NCBI GenBank assembly: GCA_934777245.1
Contig: CAKVND010000027.1
Coordinates: forward strand, 1-30,531
DNA from: an uncultured Candidatus Melainabacteria bacterium
GTDB lineage: Bacteria; Cyanobacteriota; Vampirovibrionia; Gastranaerophilales; Gastranaerophilaceae
Length of the DNA stretch: 30,531 nt
Reading direction: 5' to 3'
Part shown: piece by piece, positions 6,327-14,627 of the stretch
Layout of the letters: each line of letters begins with the position of its first letter
Numbering within the stretch: the first letter of the stretch is position 1
The notes under the pieces: model-generated
What the model was told of the DNA's origin: nothing
What the model saw: the letters and a program-made list of their open reading frames with translations, nothing else
Databases searched by the model: none
Made by a program: the position numbers and the translations under genes

Positions 6327-7139
6327 TTATCCCTTGACAGCTCCATCCATAGGATTATTTATTAAATATTTTTTGCCAAAAATAAAAATAAGAATTACAG
6401 GAATAGAACAAATACAAGAACAAGCCATAAGTTCGCCCCATAATGTAATTTCTCTAAAAGAACTCTTAAAAATAGTTAAACCGACAGTTAAAGTACGCAT
6501 GCTTTCAGTATTAGTAACAATTAATGGCCACATAAAGCTATTCCATGTCGTAACAAAGGTAAAAATGCTTAATGTCGCAATTGCCGGCATGGCACATGGT
6601 AGCGCAATTTTATAAAAAATTTGAAAAGTATTACAGCCGTCTAGCTTCCCTGCTTCTTCCAAATCTTTAGCAAAACTTTCAAAATATTGACGCATCATAA
6701 ACACACCAAAACCACCAAAAATCGCGGGTACAATCATCGCTTGATAAGTATTTATCCAGCCCAATTTACTCATAAGATAAAATAACGGTACTATATTAAC
6801 TTGAGGCGGAACCATCATTGTTAAAATAAATATAAAGAATAAAATATCTTTGTATTTAAAATCTAATCTTGCAAATCCATACCCTGCAAGTGCAGAAACA
6901 ACCACTTGACCAATTGTTGCCATAGTTGCTACTATCAAACTATTAATAAAATATCTTAAAACCGGAATCGACGCGAATACATTTTTATATGCGAAAAATG
7001 AAAGATTAATATTTTTATAATCCATAAAAATGCTTTCATTTCCACTTAAAGAAATTAAAAACATTATTGAAAAAGGGATTATCATTGACAATCCCAATAT
7101 TATTAATATTAAATACAGAAAACCACGTTTCATATACAT
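6327..7139 (-). CDS. Carbohydrate ABC transporter permease, MalG/UgpE type (CUT1)
   Basis: One of the two membrane subunits of a sugar importer. The 270 residues contain six hydrophobic segments; the cytoplasmic EAA loop, EAGKLDGCNTFQIFYKIALP (residues 162-181), docks the ATPase. Start may be the ATG at 7139 or at 7133; neither has an SD, and TATAAT ends five bases before the first. A matching MalF-type permease is at 12184 and a sugar-binding lipoprotein at 26547, so the transporter parts are dispersed on both strands. No ATPase gene is in the window; CUT1 systems often share a distant MsmX-like ATPase. Substrate cannot be told from sequence. Confidence 0.92.
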   Translation of the reverse strand: MYMKRGFLYLILIILGLSMIIPFSIMFLISLSGNESIFMDYKNINLSFFAYKNVFASIPVLRYFINSLIVATMATIGQVVVSALAGYGFARLDFKYKDILFFIFILTMMVPPQVNIVPLFYLMSKLGWINTYQAMIVPAIFGGFGVFMMRQYFESFAKDLEEAGKLDGCNTFQIFYKIALPCAMPAIATLSIFTFVTTWNSFMWPLIVTNTESMRTLTVGLTIFKSSFREITLWGELMACSCICSIPVILIFIFGKKYLINNPMDGAVKG

Positions 7140-7187
7140 ATTCTATTATAAAATTAATTGTTAACAAGAGTTTTAATATGTTAATTT

Positions 7188-8513
7188 CTAACCTGCACCG
7201 GCCAATTGTCCCAATTGCAACAAATGGTTAACCGTTTCAGCATAGTCGATTTTATCATCAGTTGATTGTTTTAAGAAACCATCAATTTGCCCCATAATAG
7301 CAATAGCTTTATCACACATTGGATCAGAACCTTTTACATAAGCTCCGATATTAATCAAATCTTCGTTCTTTTTATGTACAGCTAAAAGATTTCTTATAAC
7401 GCCTGCTGCCTGCCTGTGTTCTTTTGTTGTAACATCTCCCATTACACGACTTAAAGACTGCAACACATCAACCGCCGGATAGTGATTTTTATGCGCCAAA
7501 TCTCTTGAAAGCATTATGTGCCCGTCCAAAATACTTCTCGCTGTATCGGAAATCGGTTCGTTAAAGTCATCACCTTCTACCAAGACTGTATAAAGCCCTG
7601 TAATTGTTCCGACTTCATTCGTACCGGCTCTTTCCATAAGTTTAGGCATTATTGCAAATACTGATGGTGTATAACCTCTTGTAGCAGGCGGTTCGCCAAT
7701 TGCAAGTCCGACTTCTCTCTGCGCCATTGCAATACGAGTGACAGAGTCCAGCATAAATAGCACGTCCAAACCTTTATCTCTAAAATACTCAGCTATAGAA
7801 GTTGCAACAAATGCGGCTTTAATTTTTACCAAAGACGGTTGTTCAGATGTCGCTGCGATTACGATTGAGCGTTTCATACCTTCAGGCCCTAAAATTTCTT
7901 CAATAAATTCTTTAACCTCACGTCCACGTTCACCAATCAGAGCAATAACGTTTAAATCCGCGGTTGTATTTTTCGCCATCATACCGATTGTCGTACTTTT
8001 ACCAACACCGGAACCGGCGAAAATACCCATTCTTTGCCCCTTGCCAACAGTCATAAATCCGTCAATCGAACGTATGCCAAGAGAAAGAGGTTCTGAAATA
8101 CGTTTTCTTTTAAGCGGATTAATTGCATCTGCGTGCGTTGAACGATATTCTGAAAAACGAATATCACCCAATGTATCAATCGGATTGCCCAAACCATCTA
8201 AAACGCGTCCGATAAGCTGATTACCAACACCAATTTTCATTGCACCACCGGTATTTACAACCAAAGCTCCAGGGTGAATTCCATCAGGATTAGCAAGAGG
8301 CATAAGTAAAATTTTATCACGTTTAAAACCAACAACTTCTGCCATTGTAGGCTTATCGTTATAATCATTATAAATGTAGCACAAATCCCCGATTGAAGAT
8401 TTTGGCCCGTCAGATTCAATTGTTAATCCGATAATTTCAGTAATCTTACCGATTTCTTTAATCGTTTTTGCGCCCTTAATTATGTCTATGTATTTATCCT
8501 TACTCCAGCTCAT
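7188..8513 (-). CDS. fliI: Flagellar export ATPase FliI
   Basis: ATPase of the flagellar type III export apparatus, forming the cytoplasmic hexamer beneath the export gate. The ATG at 8513 gives 441 residues, the normal FliI length, with AGGTG seven bases upstream, and overlaps the end of fliH by 14 nt. A longer frame reaching 8576 would lie inside fliH. Motifs: Walker A AGSGVGKS at 166-173, GERGREV at 194-200, and Walker B VLFMLDSVTR at 251-260. The beta-barrel N-terminal domain (IGKITEIIG) and a C-terminal helical domain frame the ATPase core. F1 beta and FliI are paralogues, but the fliF-G-H-I order settles the identity. No fliJ follows. Confidence 0.96.
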   Translation of the reverse strand: MSWSKDKYIDIIKGAKTIKEIGKITEIIGLTIESDGPKSSIGDLCYIYNDYNDKPTMAEVVGFKRDKILLMPLANPDGIHPGALVVNTGGAMKIGVGNQLIGRVLDGLGNPIDTLGDIRFSEYRSTHADAINPLKRKRISEPLSLGIRSIDGFMTVGKGQRMGIFAGSGVGKSTTIGMMAKNTTADLNVIALIGERGREVKEFIEEILGPEGMKRSIVIAATSEQPSLVKIKAAFVATSIAEYFRDKGLDVLFMLDSVTRIAMAQREVGLAIGEPPATRGYTPSVFAIMPKLMERAGTNEVGTITGLYTVLVEGDDFNEPISDTARSILDGHIMLSRDLAHKNHYPAVDVLQSLSRVMGDVTTKEHRQAAGVIRNLLAVHKKNEDLINIGAYVKGSDPMCDKAIAIMGQIDGFLKQSTDDKIDYAETVNHLLQLGQLAGAG

Positions 8514-9252
8514 CACCAGCACCTGTAAGCATTTTGTGTGCAATTTCTGATATCTGAGATGAAACTCGCGAATCAAGTCTTACATCCGGAGTTTCAACAA
8601 TAACACCGTCTACAGAAAGCGAATTATCTTCCACAATTCTCAAACTTTTCATTGTTGGAAATTCACCTCTAAAACTTGGCACAAGTTTATTAATATTTTC
8701 TACAAGCTCAGGATTGACAATAATTGTAATATTTTCTTTATCATTAAGTTGTTTTATAGCATCCAACGTAATTCTATACAAAATTTTCGTATCAAATTTT
8801 TGATGACAAACTTTATCTGCAATTGCAATTACTAAGTCCACGATATCTTGCGAAGCTGAATCAATGATGTTTTTCTTCATATCAAAAGAACTACTTGCTA
8901 ATGTATCTAAGGATTTCAAACCTTCTTGCGCGTCATTTTGAAACTTATAAAGACCGTCTTGCTCACCCTGCTTAAATCCTTCTTGATAAGCTTGATTTCT
9001 GATTGACTCATATTCCTGTTGAGCTTTGTTACGCGCTTCTTGAATAATTCGCTCTGCTTCTGTATTAGCTGTTTGAAGTACAATTTGAGATTGATTTTGA
9101 GCAGAATCAAGAATTTGTTGAGCTTTTGCATCTGTTTCCGCGATAATTTGTTGGACTTTCGCCTGTTGTTTTGTAACCCGCGTTTGTTCAATCGGCAGTA
9201 CAAAACTGTCGCCCATTTGAATTTCTTGACCTTTTATTCTATTACTACTCAA
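8500..9252 (-). CDS. fliH: Flagellar export stator protein FliH
   Basis: Peripheral stalk that binds FliI and links it to the C-ring. The 250-residue frame begins at TTG (9252), overlapping the fliG stop by eight bases (TTGAGTAG), with GAGGA upstream; the resulting SSNRIKGQ start resembles other FliH proteins. The first ATG (9216) has no nearby SD. Residues 30-100 form a long Gln/Ala/Glu-rich coiled coil ending in a GFKQGEQDG Gly-spaced segment, typical of FliH. The C-terminal 130 residues match the V-ATPase subunit E-like fold (SQDIVDLVIAIADKVCHQKF). Identity rests on this and on position between fliG and fliI. Confidence 0.92.
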   Translation of the reverse strand: MSSNRIKGQEIQMGDSFVLPIEQTRVTKQQAKVQQIIAETDAKAQQILDSAQNQSQIVLQTANTEAERIIQEARNKAQQEYESIRNQAYQEGFKQGEQDGLYKFQNDAQEGLKSLDTLASSSFDMKKNIIDSASQDIVDLVIAIADKVCHQKFDTKILYRITLDAIKQLNDKENITIIVNPELVENINKLVPSFRGEFPTMKSLRIVEDNSLSVDGVIVETPDVRLDSRVSSQISEIAHKMLTGAGDELE

Positions 9253-10294
9253 CTAATTCATCCTCAACACTAGCACGTGTAATTGTAATTTCACCTGTTG
9301 CTTCAAGATTTCTAATCGCGTTAACAATTCCTGTTTGCGCTTCTTGAACTTCTTTCGCTCTAACCGGTCCAAGATATTCCATATCATCCGTAAGCATTTG
9401 TTTTGCACGTTCAGACATGTTCTTGAAGATTTTGTTTTTAATTTCATCTTTTGTACCTTTAAGCGCAAGCGCAAGCTGTTTAGTATCAATTTCTCTAAGC
9501 AACCTTTGAATAGCACGGTCGTCGAGAATAATAATATCTTCGAATACGAACATCAAATCGCGAACTTCCTGCGCCATTTCTTGATTTTCGATATCAAGCC
9601 ATTCCATAATATTCTTTTCTGTACCGCGGTCGCAACAGTTCAAAATGTTTGCCAAAGATTCTACACCGCCTGCATTTGAAAAATCTTGAACCAACAAAGC
9701 AGAAAATTTACGTTCTACAATATCTTCAATTGTTGATAAAATTTCAGGGTTTGTAGGTGTCATATCTGCAATACGCATAGAAACGACAGCTTGAATATCC
9801 GGAGGTAAAAACGCTAAAACTTGTGCTGATAATTCCGGTCTTAAATATGCCAAAATTAACGCCAAAAGCTGTGGGTTTTCAGAAGAAAATGTGTTTGCGA
9901 GTTGTGATGGGTCTGCTTCATTCAAGAAATAAAAAGGATTTGTGTTAACCATGGAGTTAACTTTTTCTAACAATTTTCCTGCTTCAGCTTCACCATAAGT
10001 TTGTGCCAATAATTGTTTTGCATAGCCGACACCACCTTGCGCGATATAGTTTTTAGCTTGAAAAACTGTTTTGAATTCTGTTAGAACTTCGTTCAAATCT
10101 TCATCAGAAATCTTACCAAGATTTGCAATATCAAGCGTGATTTGCTCCAACAAATCTTCGTCTTTTATATTTTTAAGAATTTCAGAAGCAGTCGCCGGTC
10201 CAAGTGCGATAAGAAGCGCCGCAACCTTTTGGCTTGGACGCGTAATCGTTCTTTTTGCTTCCTCTTTTGCTTTTTTTATTTCTTCGATACCCAT
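9245..10294 (-). CDS. fliG: Flagellar motor switch protein FliG
   Basis: C-ring protein that binds FliF and carries the charged residues that generate torque against the stator. 349 residues, near the usual 330-350, from an ATG with AAAGGA eight bases upstream. The N-terminal domain (KVAALLIALGPATASEIL) binds FliF. The middle domain includes the ARM-like ILAYLRPELSAQVLAFLP. The C-terminal domain contains the torque helix DRAIQRLLREIDTKQLALAL with alternating charges, then MSERAKQMLTDDMEYLG. The start is separated from fliF by a 191-bp spacer holding a palindromic element. The stop overlaps the TTG start of fliH. Confidence 0.97.
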   Translation of the reverse strand: MGIEEIKKAKEEAKRTITRPSQKVAALLIALGPATASEILKNIKDEDLLEQITLDIANLGKISDEDLNEVLTEFKTVFQAKNYIAQGGVGYAKQLLAQTYGEAEAGKLLEKVNSMVNTNPFYFLNEADPSQLANTFSSENPQLLALILAYLRPELSAQVLAFLPPDIQAVVSMRIADMTPTNPEILSTIEDIVERKFSALLVQDFSNAGGVESLANILNCCDRGTEKNIMEWLDIENQEMAQEVRDLMFVFEDIIILDDRAIQRLLREIDTKQLALALKGTKDEIKNKIFKNMSERAKQMLTDDMEYLGPVRAKEVQEAQTGIVNAIRNLEATGEITITRASVEDELVE

Positions 10295-10336
10295 TATTTT
10301 TTCCTTTTGGCGTTGAAGTTTTTAGTAAAATTATCA

Positions 10337-10448
10337 ATGGAAAATTGAAAGTTGAAAATTGAAAATTATTTTAAATATATTTCTAAATAAACGCATTTAC
10401 TTGTTGAAATTTTTAACAATTTTCCATTTTCCATTTTCCATTTTCAAT
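10337..10448. repeat. Heptamer-armed palindromic element between fliG and fliF
   Basis: Left arm 10337-10364 is four 7-bp units (ATGGAAA, ATTGAAA, GTTGAAA, ATTGAAA). The core 10365-10420 is 56 bp, starting ATT and ending AAT. Right arm 10421-10448 is four 7-bp units in inverse orientation (three TTTCCAT, one TTTCAAT). The core shares TTAAATATATT with the 61-bp core of the octamer family. It sits inside the flagellar operon, between the fliF stop and fliG start, and would form a long hairpin in the mRNA. Confidence 0.8.
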
Positions 10449-10485
10449 TCGACTTATCATTCCTTAAACTTATTTTATTTATTAA

Positions 10486-12030
10486 TTAGTCTTTAATAAA
10501 CGACGTTATCAGCTTCGCCGCATCTTCCGGCGATGCCATAACCGCTTCGTTTAATTCGTTTATACTTTGTTCTTTTTGAGATTTAATCTCCTTTTTATTC
10601 AACTCAATTTTTGGCAAAGCTTCTTCCGGCTCTGCTTCTTCAATTTGAGTCTCAACAACTTCTTCCGGAAGTCTACGTTCTTGATGCTTAGGTGTTGGCA
10701 TTTTTGATACAAAATTCTTCAAAATAAATAATGCAAAACAACCGAGTATCAATACAATAATTAACGGAATTACAGAAGATGTAATAAAGTACATTGTTTG
10801 CTCTTGTTGATACTGCTTAGCAAAATCTTCTTGAGCCTTTTTATCAATCGATGCGCCTTCAAATTGTAATCCTGAAACAGAAATTACGTCACCTCTTGAA
10901 TAATCAACGCCTGACGCTGAAAGTACAAGATTTTTAAGTTCTTCTTTTTCAGACTCTGTTAAAATTTTATTTACCGCAACTGCAATTGAAAGTCTTTTTA
11001 TCGTTCCAGGAGCATAAACAACTTGTTTAACTTCTTTAGATACGCTGTAATTTACAGCTGTTTTTTGTTTTGAATAATTCAGATTCCTCTGATTTACGCC
11101 ATTCGGATTAGGAACATTATTAGGGTTTTCATAAGTTTCAACCTCTGTTTGAGAGCTTGTTACAACACCTTCACCCTTATCATTTACAGGAATATAGCTT
11201 TCAATCGTAGATTTTGCAGAATTGAAATCAATATCCGCATTTACTTGAACAGAAACATTACCTTTGCCGACAATTTTTTCTAAAACTTCTGAAACCTTTT
11301 TTGCCGTATCTTTTTCTAAGTTTGTTTTAAAACTTTCCATGTCTGTTGAGTTTTTAGAAGTTTCATCAGACAAACTGTTGCCGTTTTGGTCGGTTATAAA
11401 TACTTGTTCCGGTGTCATTCTCGGAACTGCGTAAGCTACCAAATTCTTAATAGCTTTTACTTGTGAACTTTTTATTTTATATCCCGGTTCTAAAACCAAA
11501 ACAACTGACGCAGTCGGTTTTGCGTCATTATCTTCAAAAATTGAACGTTCAGGCTCTGCAAGCTGAACCCTAGCGTATTTAACACCTTGAATTTTTTCGA
11601 TAGAACGAGTAAGTTCACCTTGGAAGATTCTTTGCTTAGTCAACTTATTTTTGAAATCTGTTGAACCTAATTGCATATCATCTAAAAGTTCAAAACCCGT
11701 ATCACCATTCTTAATCAAATCATTTTCAGCAACAAAAACACGCATTTCATCGCGAACATTTGACGGTACTAAAATCGTTTTATGATCTTCTGATACCTTA
11801 TAACGATACCCGTTCTTTTTCATATTTTCTACTATGCTTGTAGCATTAACTTCGTTTAAATCCGAATATAAAACAACCCAATCGGGCTCCATAGCTTTAG
11901 ATAAGAAAAAAGTCGCAACGGCAATCGTAACAACGATAAGCGCAAGCATGCCAAGCTTTTGGTTGCCGTCCAAACCGTTCCACAACTTCTTCACATCATT
12001 AGCTAGTAGTGCAAAATAATTATTTTCCAT
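10486..12030 (-). CDS. fliF: Flagellar MS-ring protein FliF
   Basis: Forms the inner-membrane MS ring on which the flagellar basal body is built. The ATG at 12030 (514 residues) follows GGGGAG at four bases; the longer GTG reading (12045) would contain that SD. TM1 is about residues 26-45 (LGMLALIVVTIAVATFFLS) and TM2 about 421-443 (SSVIPLIIVLILGCFALFI). Between them lie the ring-building domains, including the YscJ-like part with KQRIFQGELTRSIEKI and VQLAEP. The C-terminal cytoplasmic tail, ending in MASPEDAAKLITSFIKD, is the FliG-binding region. First gene of the block, with a good sigma-A promoter directly upstream and no fliE in front. Confidence 0.97.
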   Translation of the reverse strand: MENNYFALLANDVKKLWNGLDGNQKLGMLALIVVTIAVATFFLSKAMEPDWVVLYSDLNEVNATSIVENMKKNGYRYKVSEDHKTILVPSNVRDEMRVFVAENDLIKNGDTGFELLDDMQLGSTDFKNKLTKQRIFQGELTRSIEKIQGVKYARVQLAEPERSIFEDNDAKPTASVVLVLEPGYKIKSSQVKAIKNLVAYAVPRMTPEQVFITDQNGNSLSDETSKNSTDMESFKTNLEKDTAKKVSEVLEKIVGKGNVSVQVNADIDFNSAKSTIESYIPVNDKGEGVVTSSQTEVETYENPNNVPNPNGVNQRNLNYSKQKTAVNYSVSKEVKQVVYAPGTIKRLSIAVAVNKILTESEKEELKNLVLSASGVDYSRGDVISVSGLQFEGASIDKKAQEDFAKQYQQEQTMYFITSSVIPLIIVLILGCFALFILKNFVSKMPTPKHQERRLPEEVVETQIEEAEPEEALPKIELNKKEIKSQKEQSINELNEAVMASPEDAAKLITSFIKD

Positions 12031-12060
12031 GTACTCCCCACGCACAATTATTCAATATTA

Positions 12061-12089
12061 ATCATAACCTAAGATTAAAATCTTTTCAA
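12061..12089 (-). promoter_or_regulatory. Sigma-70/A-type promoter of the fliF operon
   Basis: On the minus strand TTGAAA (12089-12084), a 17-bp spacer and TATGAT (12066-12061). The predicted start is about 25 bases before the fliF ATG, leaving room for the GGGGAG site. The use of a housekeeping-type rather than sigma-28 or sigma-54 promoter is notable for an early flagellar operon. Confidence 0.65.
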
Positions 12090-12168
12090 ATTATTAATAA
12101 GTGTAAAGCTAACATTACCAAATAAAAAGCTTTATTTTTCTTTCTCACTTGACCGATTATGCAACAAA

Positions 12169-12177
12169 TGAGATAAT
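12169..12177 (+). promoter_or_regulatory. Extended -10 box six bases before the permease ATG
   Basis: TGAGATAAT ends at 12177, and the ATG begins at 12184, six bases later. There is no Shine-Dalgarno sequence. Transcription would start at or next to the ATG, giving a leaderless mRNA. The same spacing occurs at 21103-21111 and 30211-30203. Confidence 0.45.
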
Positions 12178-12183
12178 TAATTT

Positions 12184-13056
12184 ATGAATTATTACAAAAA
12201 ATACACGCCATATTTATTTTTACTGCCTGCACTTGCAGTTTTAATTGTATTTTTCTTCATACCATTTTTTCAAACTTTTGGATTAAGTTTTTTTGATTAT
12301 TCATCCAGTATTTACAGCCCAACATTCAACGGTGTTGACAACTACGTAAAACTTTTCAAAGAACCGATTTTTTACAAGGTAATGTTTAATACATTTATGT
12401 ATCTTGTAATTGCAGTTCCATTTTTGGTAACTTTTCCGCTTTTTTTAGCAATTCTTATTAACCAAAAAATTCGCGGAATTACGCTTTATAAAATATTACT
12501 TTATTTGCCTGTAATTGTATCTATCGTTGTTGCTGCGATTGCATTTAAATGGCTTTACGCAGGACAAGGGATTCTGAACTATCTACTTACAATCTTCCAT
12601 TTAGAGCCAATCGGCTGGCTTGTTGATACAAAATGGGCACTATTTTCCGTTGCGATAGTTACAATCTGGAAAGGTATCGGATATTATATGATGATTTATC
12701 TTGCGTCGTTAATGAGTGTTCCGCAAGATTTATATGAAGCTTGCGATATCGACGGCGCAAACTTTTTAACCAAACATTTGACAGTAACAATTCCGCACAT
12801 TATGCCGACAATTGCGCTAGTTTCTACAATAAGCACAATTTCTGCAATGAAAGTTTTTGCCGAAATCTATGTTATGACAAAAGGCGGCCCTTTAAATTCT
12901 ACCAAAACAATCGTTTATTATATTTATGAGCGCGCGTTTGAAAATCTTGATTTAGGCTACGCATCAGCACTTGCGGTAGTTTTGCTAATCGTTGTAATGG
13001 TGTTTTCATTAATCAACATTCTGTGTTTCGAAAAAAATAAATATGGAGACATCTAA
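12184..13056 (+). CDS. Carbohydrate ABC transporter permease, MalF/UgpA type (CUT1)
   Basis: The other class of membrane subunit of a sugar importer. 290 residues with six hydrophobic segments, beginning with the typical MalF-family N-terminus YTPYLFLLPALAVLIVFFFI. The EAA loop YEACDIDGANFLTKHLTVTI is at residues 184-203. No SD precedes the ATG; an extended -10 box lies six bases upstream. Its stop overlaps the ATG of the next gene by one base (TAATG), so a glycosyltransferase is translationally coupled to it. It probably pairs with the MalG-type permease at 6327-7139 and the binding protein at 26547-27551. Confidence 0.93.
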   Translation: MNYYKKYTPYLFLLPALAVLIVFFFIPFFQTFGLSFFDYSSSIYSPTFNGVDNYVKLFKEPIFYKVMFNTFMYLVIAVPFLVTFPLFLAILINQKIRGITLYKILLYLPVIVSIVVAAIAFKWLYAGQGILNYLLTIFHLEPIGWLVDTKWALFSVAIVTIWKGIGYYMMIYLASLMSVPQDLYEACDIDGANFLTKHLTVTIPHIMPTIALVSTISTISAMKVFAEIYVMTKGGPLNSTKTIVYYIYERAFENLDLGYASALAVVLLIVVMVFSLINILCFEKNKYGDI

Positions 13057-14078
13057 TGAAAATTCTCGTCATAACAGATTTGTATCCAATTAAAGAAGAT
13101 GAAAAAAACACACCAAGAACTATTGAATATTTTGTAGAAGGCTGGCAAAAAGCGGGTCATGAAGTTCGTGTAATTAAGCCGAACTTTCTTCTTAACTCGT
13201 TTATTAGAAAGAAACCGTTTTACAAAAGCGATATTTATGGAGAAGTCGAAAACATCAATTATTTTTTGCCGTTTGTTGGTGAAATTTGGCGCAAAGTTAA
13301 AACAGACTTTGTGCCTAATATAGTAATTGCGCACATGCCAAGCGGTGAAATTTTTGCAAACAAACTCGGTTTGCCGTTTGTTGCCGGAGTGCATTATTCG
13401 GATTTAGAAGTTTTAACGAAGCCTATTTATTCGATTTATTTTAAATCCGAATTAGAAAAAGCTTATGCAAACGCAAAAAAAATTGCTTGCAGATCTCAAG
13501 TTTTAAGACAAAAATTCTTAAAACTTTATCCGCAGTATGAAAACAAAACTTTTGTTTGCGCCTCCGGAGTTGATTTTGAACCGATAGAAAGAAAATGGTC
13601 ACCTAAAAATAAGATTAGAATTTTGACTTGTGCAAATTTAATCAAACGCAAAAACGTGGATAAAATTATTCGCGAATGCGAAAACATTGATGTTGAATTA
13701 AGAATTATAGGCGACGGAGAAGAACTTAAAAACCTCAAAAAGCTTTCTTCAAAACCAATATTTTTAGGGCGTTTGGATAATGCTTCCGTTTTGGAAGAAA
13801 TGAAAAATGCTGATATTTTTGCACTTCCGAGCGTCAATGAAACTTTTGGAATGGTTTACTTAGAAGCTATGGCTTGCGGTTGTATAACTGTTTGCACCGA
13901 AAACGACGGCGTTGCAGGAATTATTAAAAACGGCAAAAACGGATTTTTCTGGAAAGATGGAATTATAAGTGAAATCCTTAACCTAAATAACAAAGACGAA
14001 ATCCTTGCAAATACTTATTTAACAATGCAAAACTATACGCTTGATAAAACTTGCGAAAATTATTTAAATAATCTATAA
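13056..14078 (+). CDS. GT-B glycosyltransferase, GT4-like (glycosyl transferases group 1)
   Basis: Transfers a sugar from an activated donor; acceptor unknown. The 340-residue two-domain GT-B layout is clear. The N-terminal domain begins MKILVITDLYPI and includes FVEGWQKAGHEVRVI. The C-terminal donor-binding domain includes RILTCANLIKRKNVDKII (188-205), LRIIGDGEE (215-223) and the E-x7-E motif in NETFGMVYLEAMACG (Glu262/Glu270). No signal peptide or membrane segment. GGAG is eight bases before the ATG, inside the permease gene. It overlaps the convergent cysteine-cluster gene by six bases. Roles in capsule, glycolipid or flagellin glycosylation are all possible. Confidence 0.92.
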   Translation: MKILVITDLYPIKEDEKNTPRTIEYFVEGWQKAGHEVRVIKPNFLLNSFIRKKPFYKSDIYGEVENINYFLPFVGEIWRKVKTDFVPNIVIAHMPSGEIFANKLGLPFVAGVHYSDLEVLTKPIYSIYFKSELEKAYANAKKIACRSQVLRQKFLKLYPQYENKTFVCASGVDFEPIERKWSPKNKIRILTCANLIKRKNVDKIIRECENIDVELRIIGDGEELKNLKKLSSKPIFLGRLDNASVLEEMKNADIFALPSVNETFGMVYLEAMACGCITVCTENDGVAGIIKNGKNGFFWKDGIISEILNLNNKDEILANTYLTMQNYTLDKTCENYLNNL

Positions 14079-14474
14079 TTCGTTTTTCTTCATATAACTT
14101 TCAAAGCTTTTATCTTCAACCTTGTATCCGCAACCTTCATGCAACTTTCCGGCGTAAGAAATCTTTTTTGCAGGGTAATTTTTACACATCTTTAATCGCT
14201 TGTCATAAACAGAACAAAGCCCTTCTTCTGTTACGTATTTGCAAGCAAAAATCAAATTACCTTCTTCGTCTTTTCCTCTGATATAAAATCGCTTATAAGC
14301 GGGAAATAAAAATTGCATAATCTTAAAATCAGTCGTTGTATACGTATCAAAACTATACATATAACGACAACATTTGCCACATTTTAGACATTTACCCGTA
14401 ATTTTGTATTCCATTTTCTCAGGAACAAAATAAGATAAAAATTCATTTTTTAAAATTGTCAAAAAACTTAACAT
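14073..14474 (-). CDS. YkgJ-type cysteine-cluster protein
   Basis: A 133-residue protein of the Zn/Fe-chelating YkgJ family. It has the signature CLKCGKCC (Cys29, Cys32, Cys35, Cys36), followed by Cys78, Cys87 (EGLCSVYDKR), Cys97 (MCKNYP) and Cys115, as expected for a metal cluster site. Function of the family is poorly defined; some members are oxidoreductase-like or maturation factors. The ATG at 14474 has GGAG about 13 bases upstream, which is long. It runs towards the glycosyltransferase with a six-base 3' overlap, so the two genes share terminator space. Confidence 0.85.
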   Translation of the reverse strand: MLSFLTILKNEFLSYFVPEKMEYKITGKCLKCGKCCRYMYSFDTYTTTDFKIMQFLFPAYKRFYIRGKDEEGNLIFACKYVTEEGLCSVYDKRLKMCKNYPAKKISYAGKLHEGCGYKVEDKSFESYMKKNEL

Positions 14475-14560
14475 TTGATTGCAAAAACTCCGCTATTTCG
14501 ATTTATTTGGTAAAATAAGATTAACTATATTATAACCTATAAATAAGGTTAGAAAATAGT

Positions 14561-14590
14561 CCTCATTCCCGCTGTTAGGGAAAGGGTAGA
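14561..14590. repeat. Partial copy of the CCCTC/GGGAGAGGG repeat
   Basis: Similar to 474-503, sharing TCATTCCC, TAGGGA and AGGGTAGA in order. It lies in the upstream region of the PBP gene. A small hairpin AACCTAT/AAGGTT is at 14535-14551. Confidence 0.45.
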
Positions 14591-14627
14591 GCAATCTATA
14601 AAACAAATAGAAGGGATAAGAGTAAAT

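Noticed and set aside
7738..8220. 160-residue plus-strand ORF
   Set aside because: Exact antisense of fliI, whose motifs are complete.
8916..9203. 95-residue minus-strand ORF
   Set aside because: Out-of-frame shadow of the fliH coiled coil.
14507..14536. Promoter of the PBP gene (TTGGTA and TATAAC)
   Set aside because: Spacing is 18 and both boxes are poor; several alternative AT-rich boxes fit equally well.
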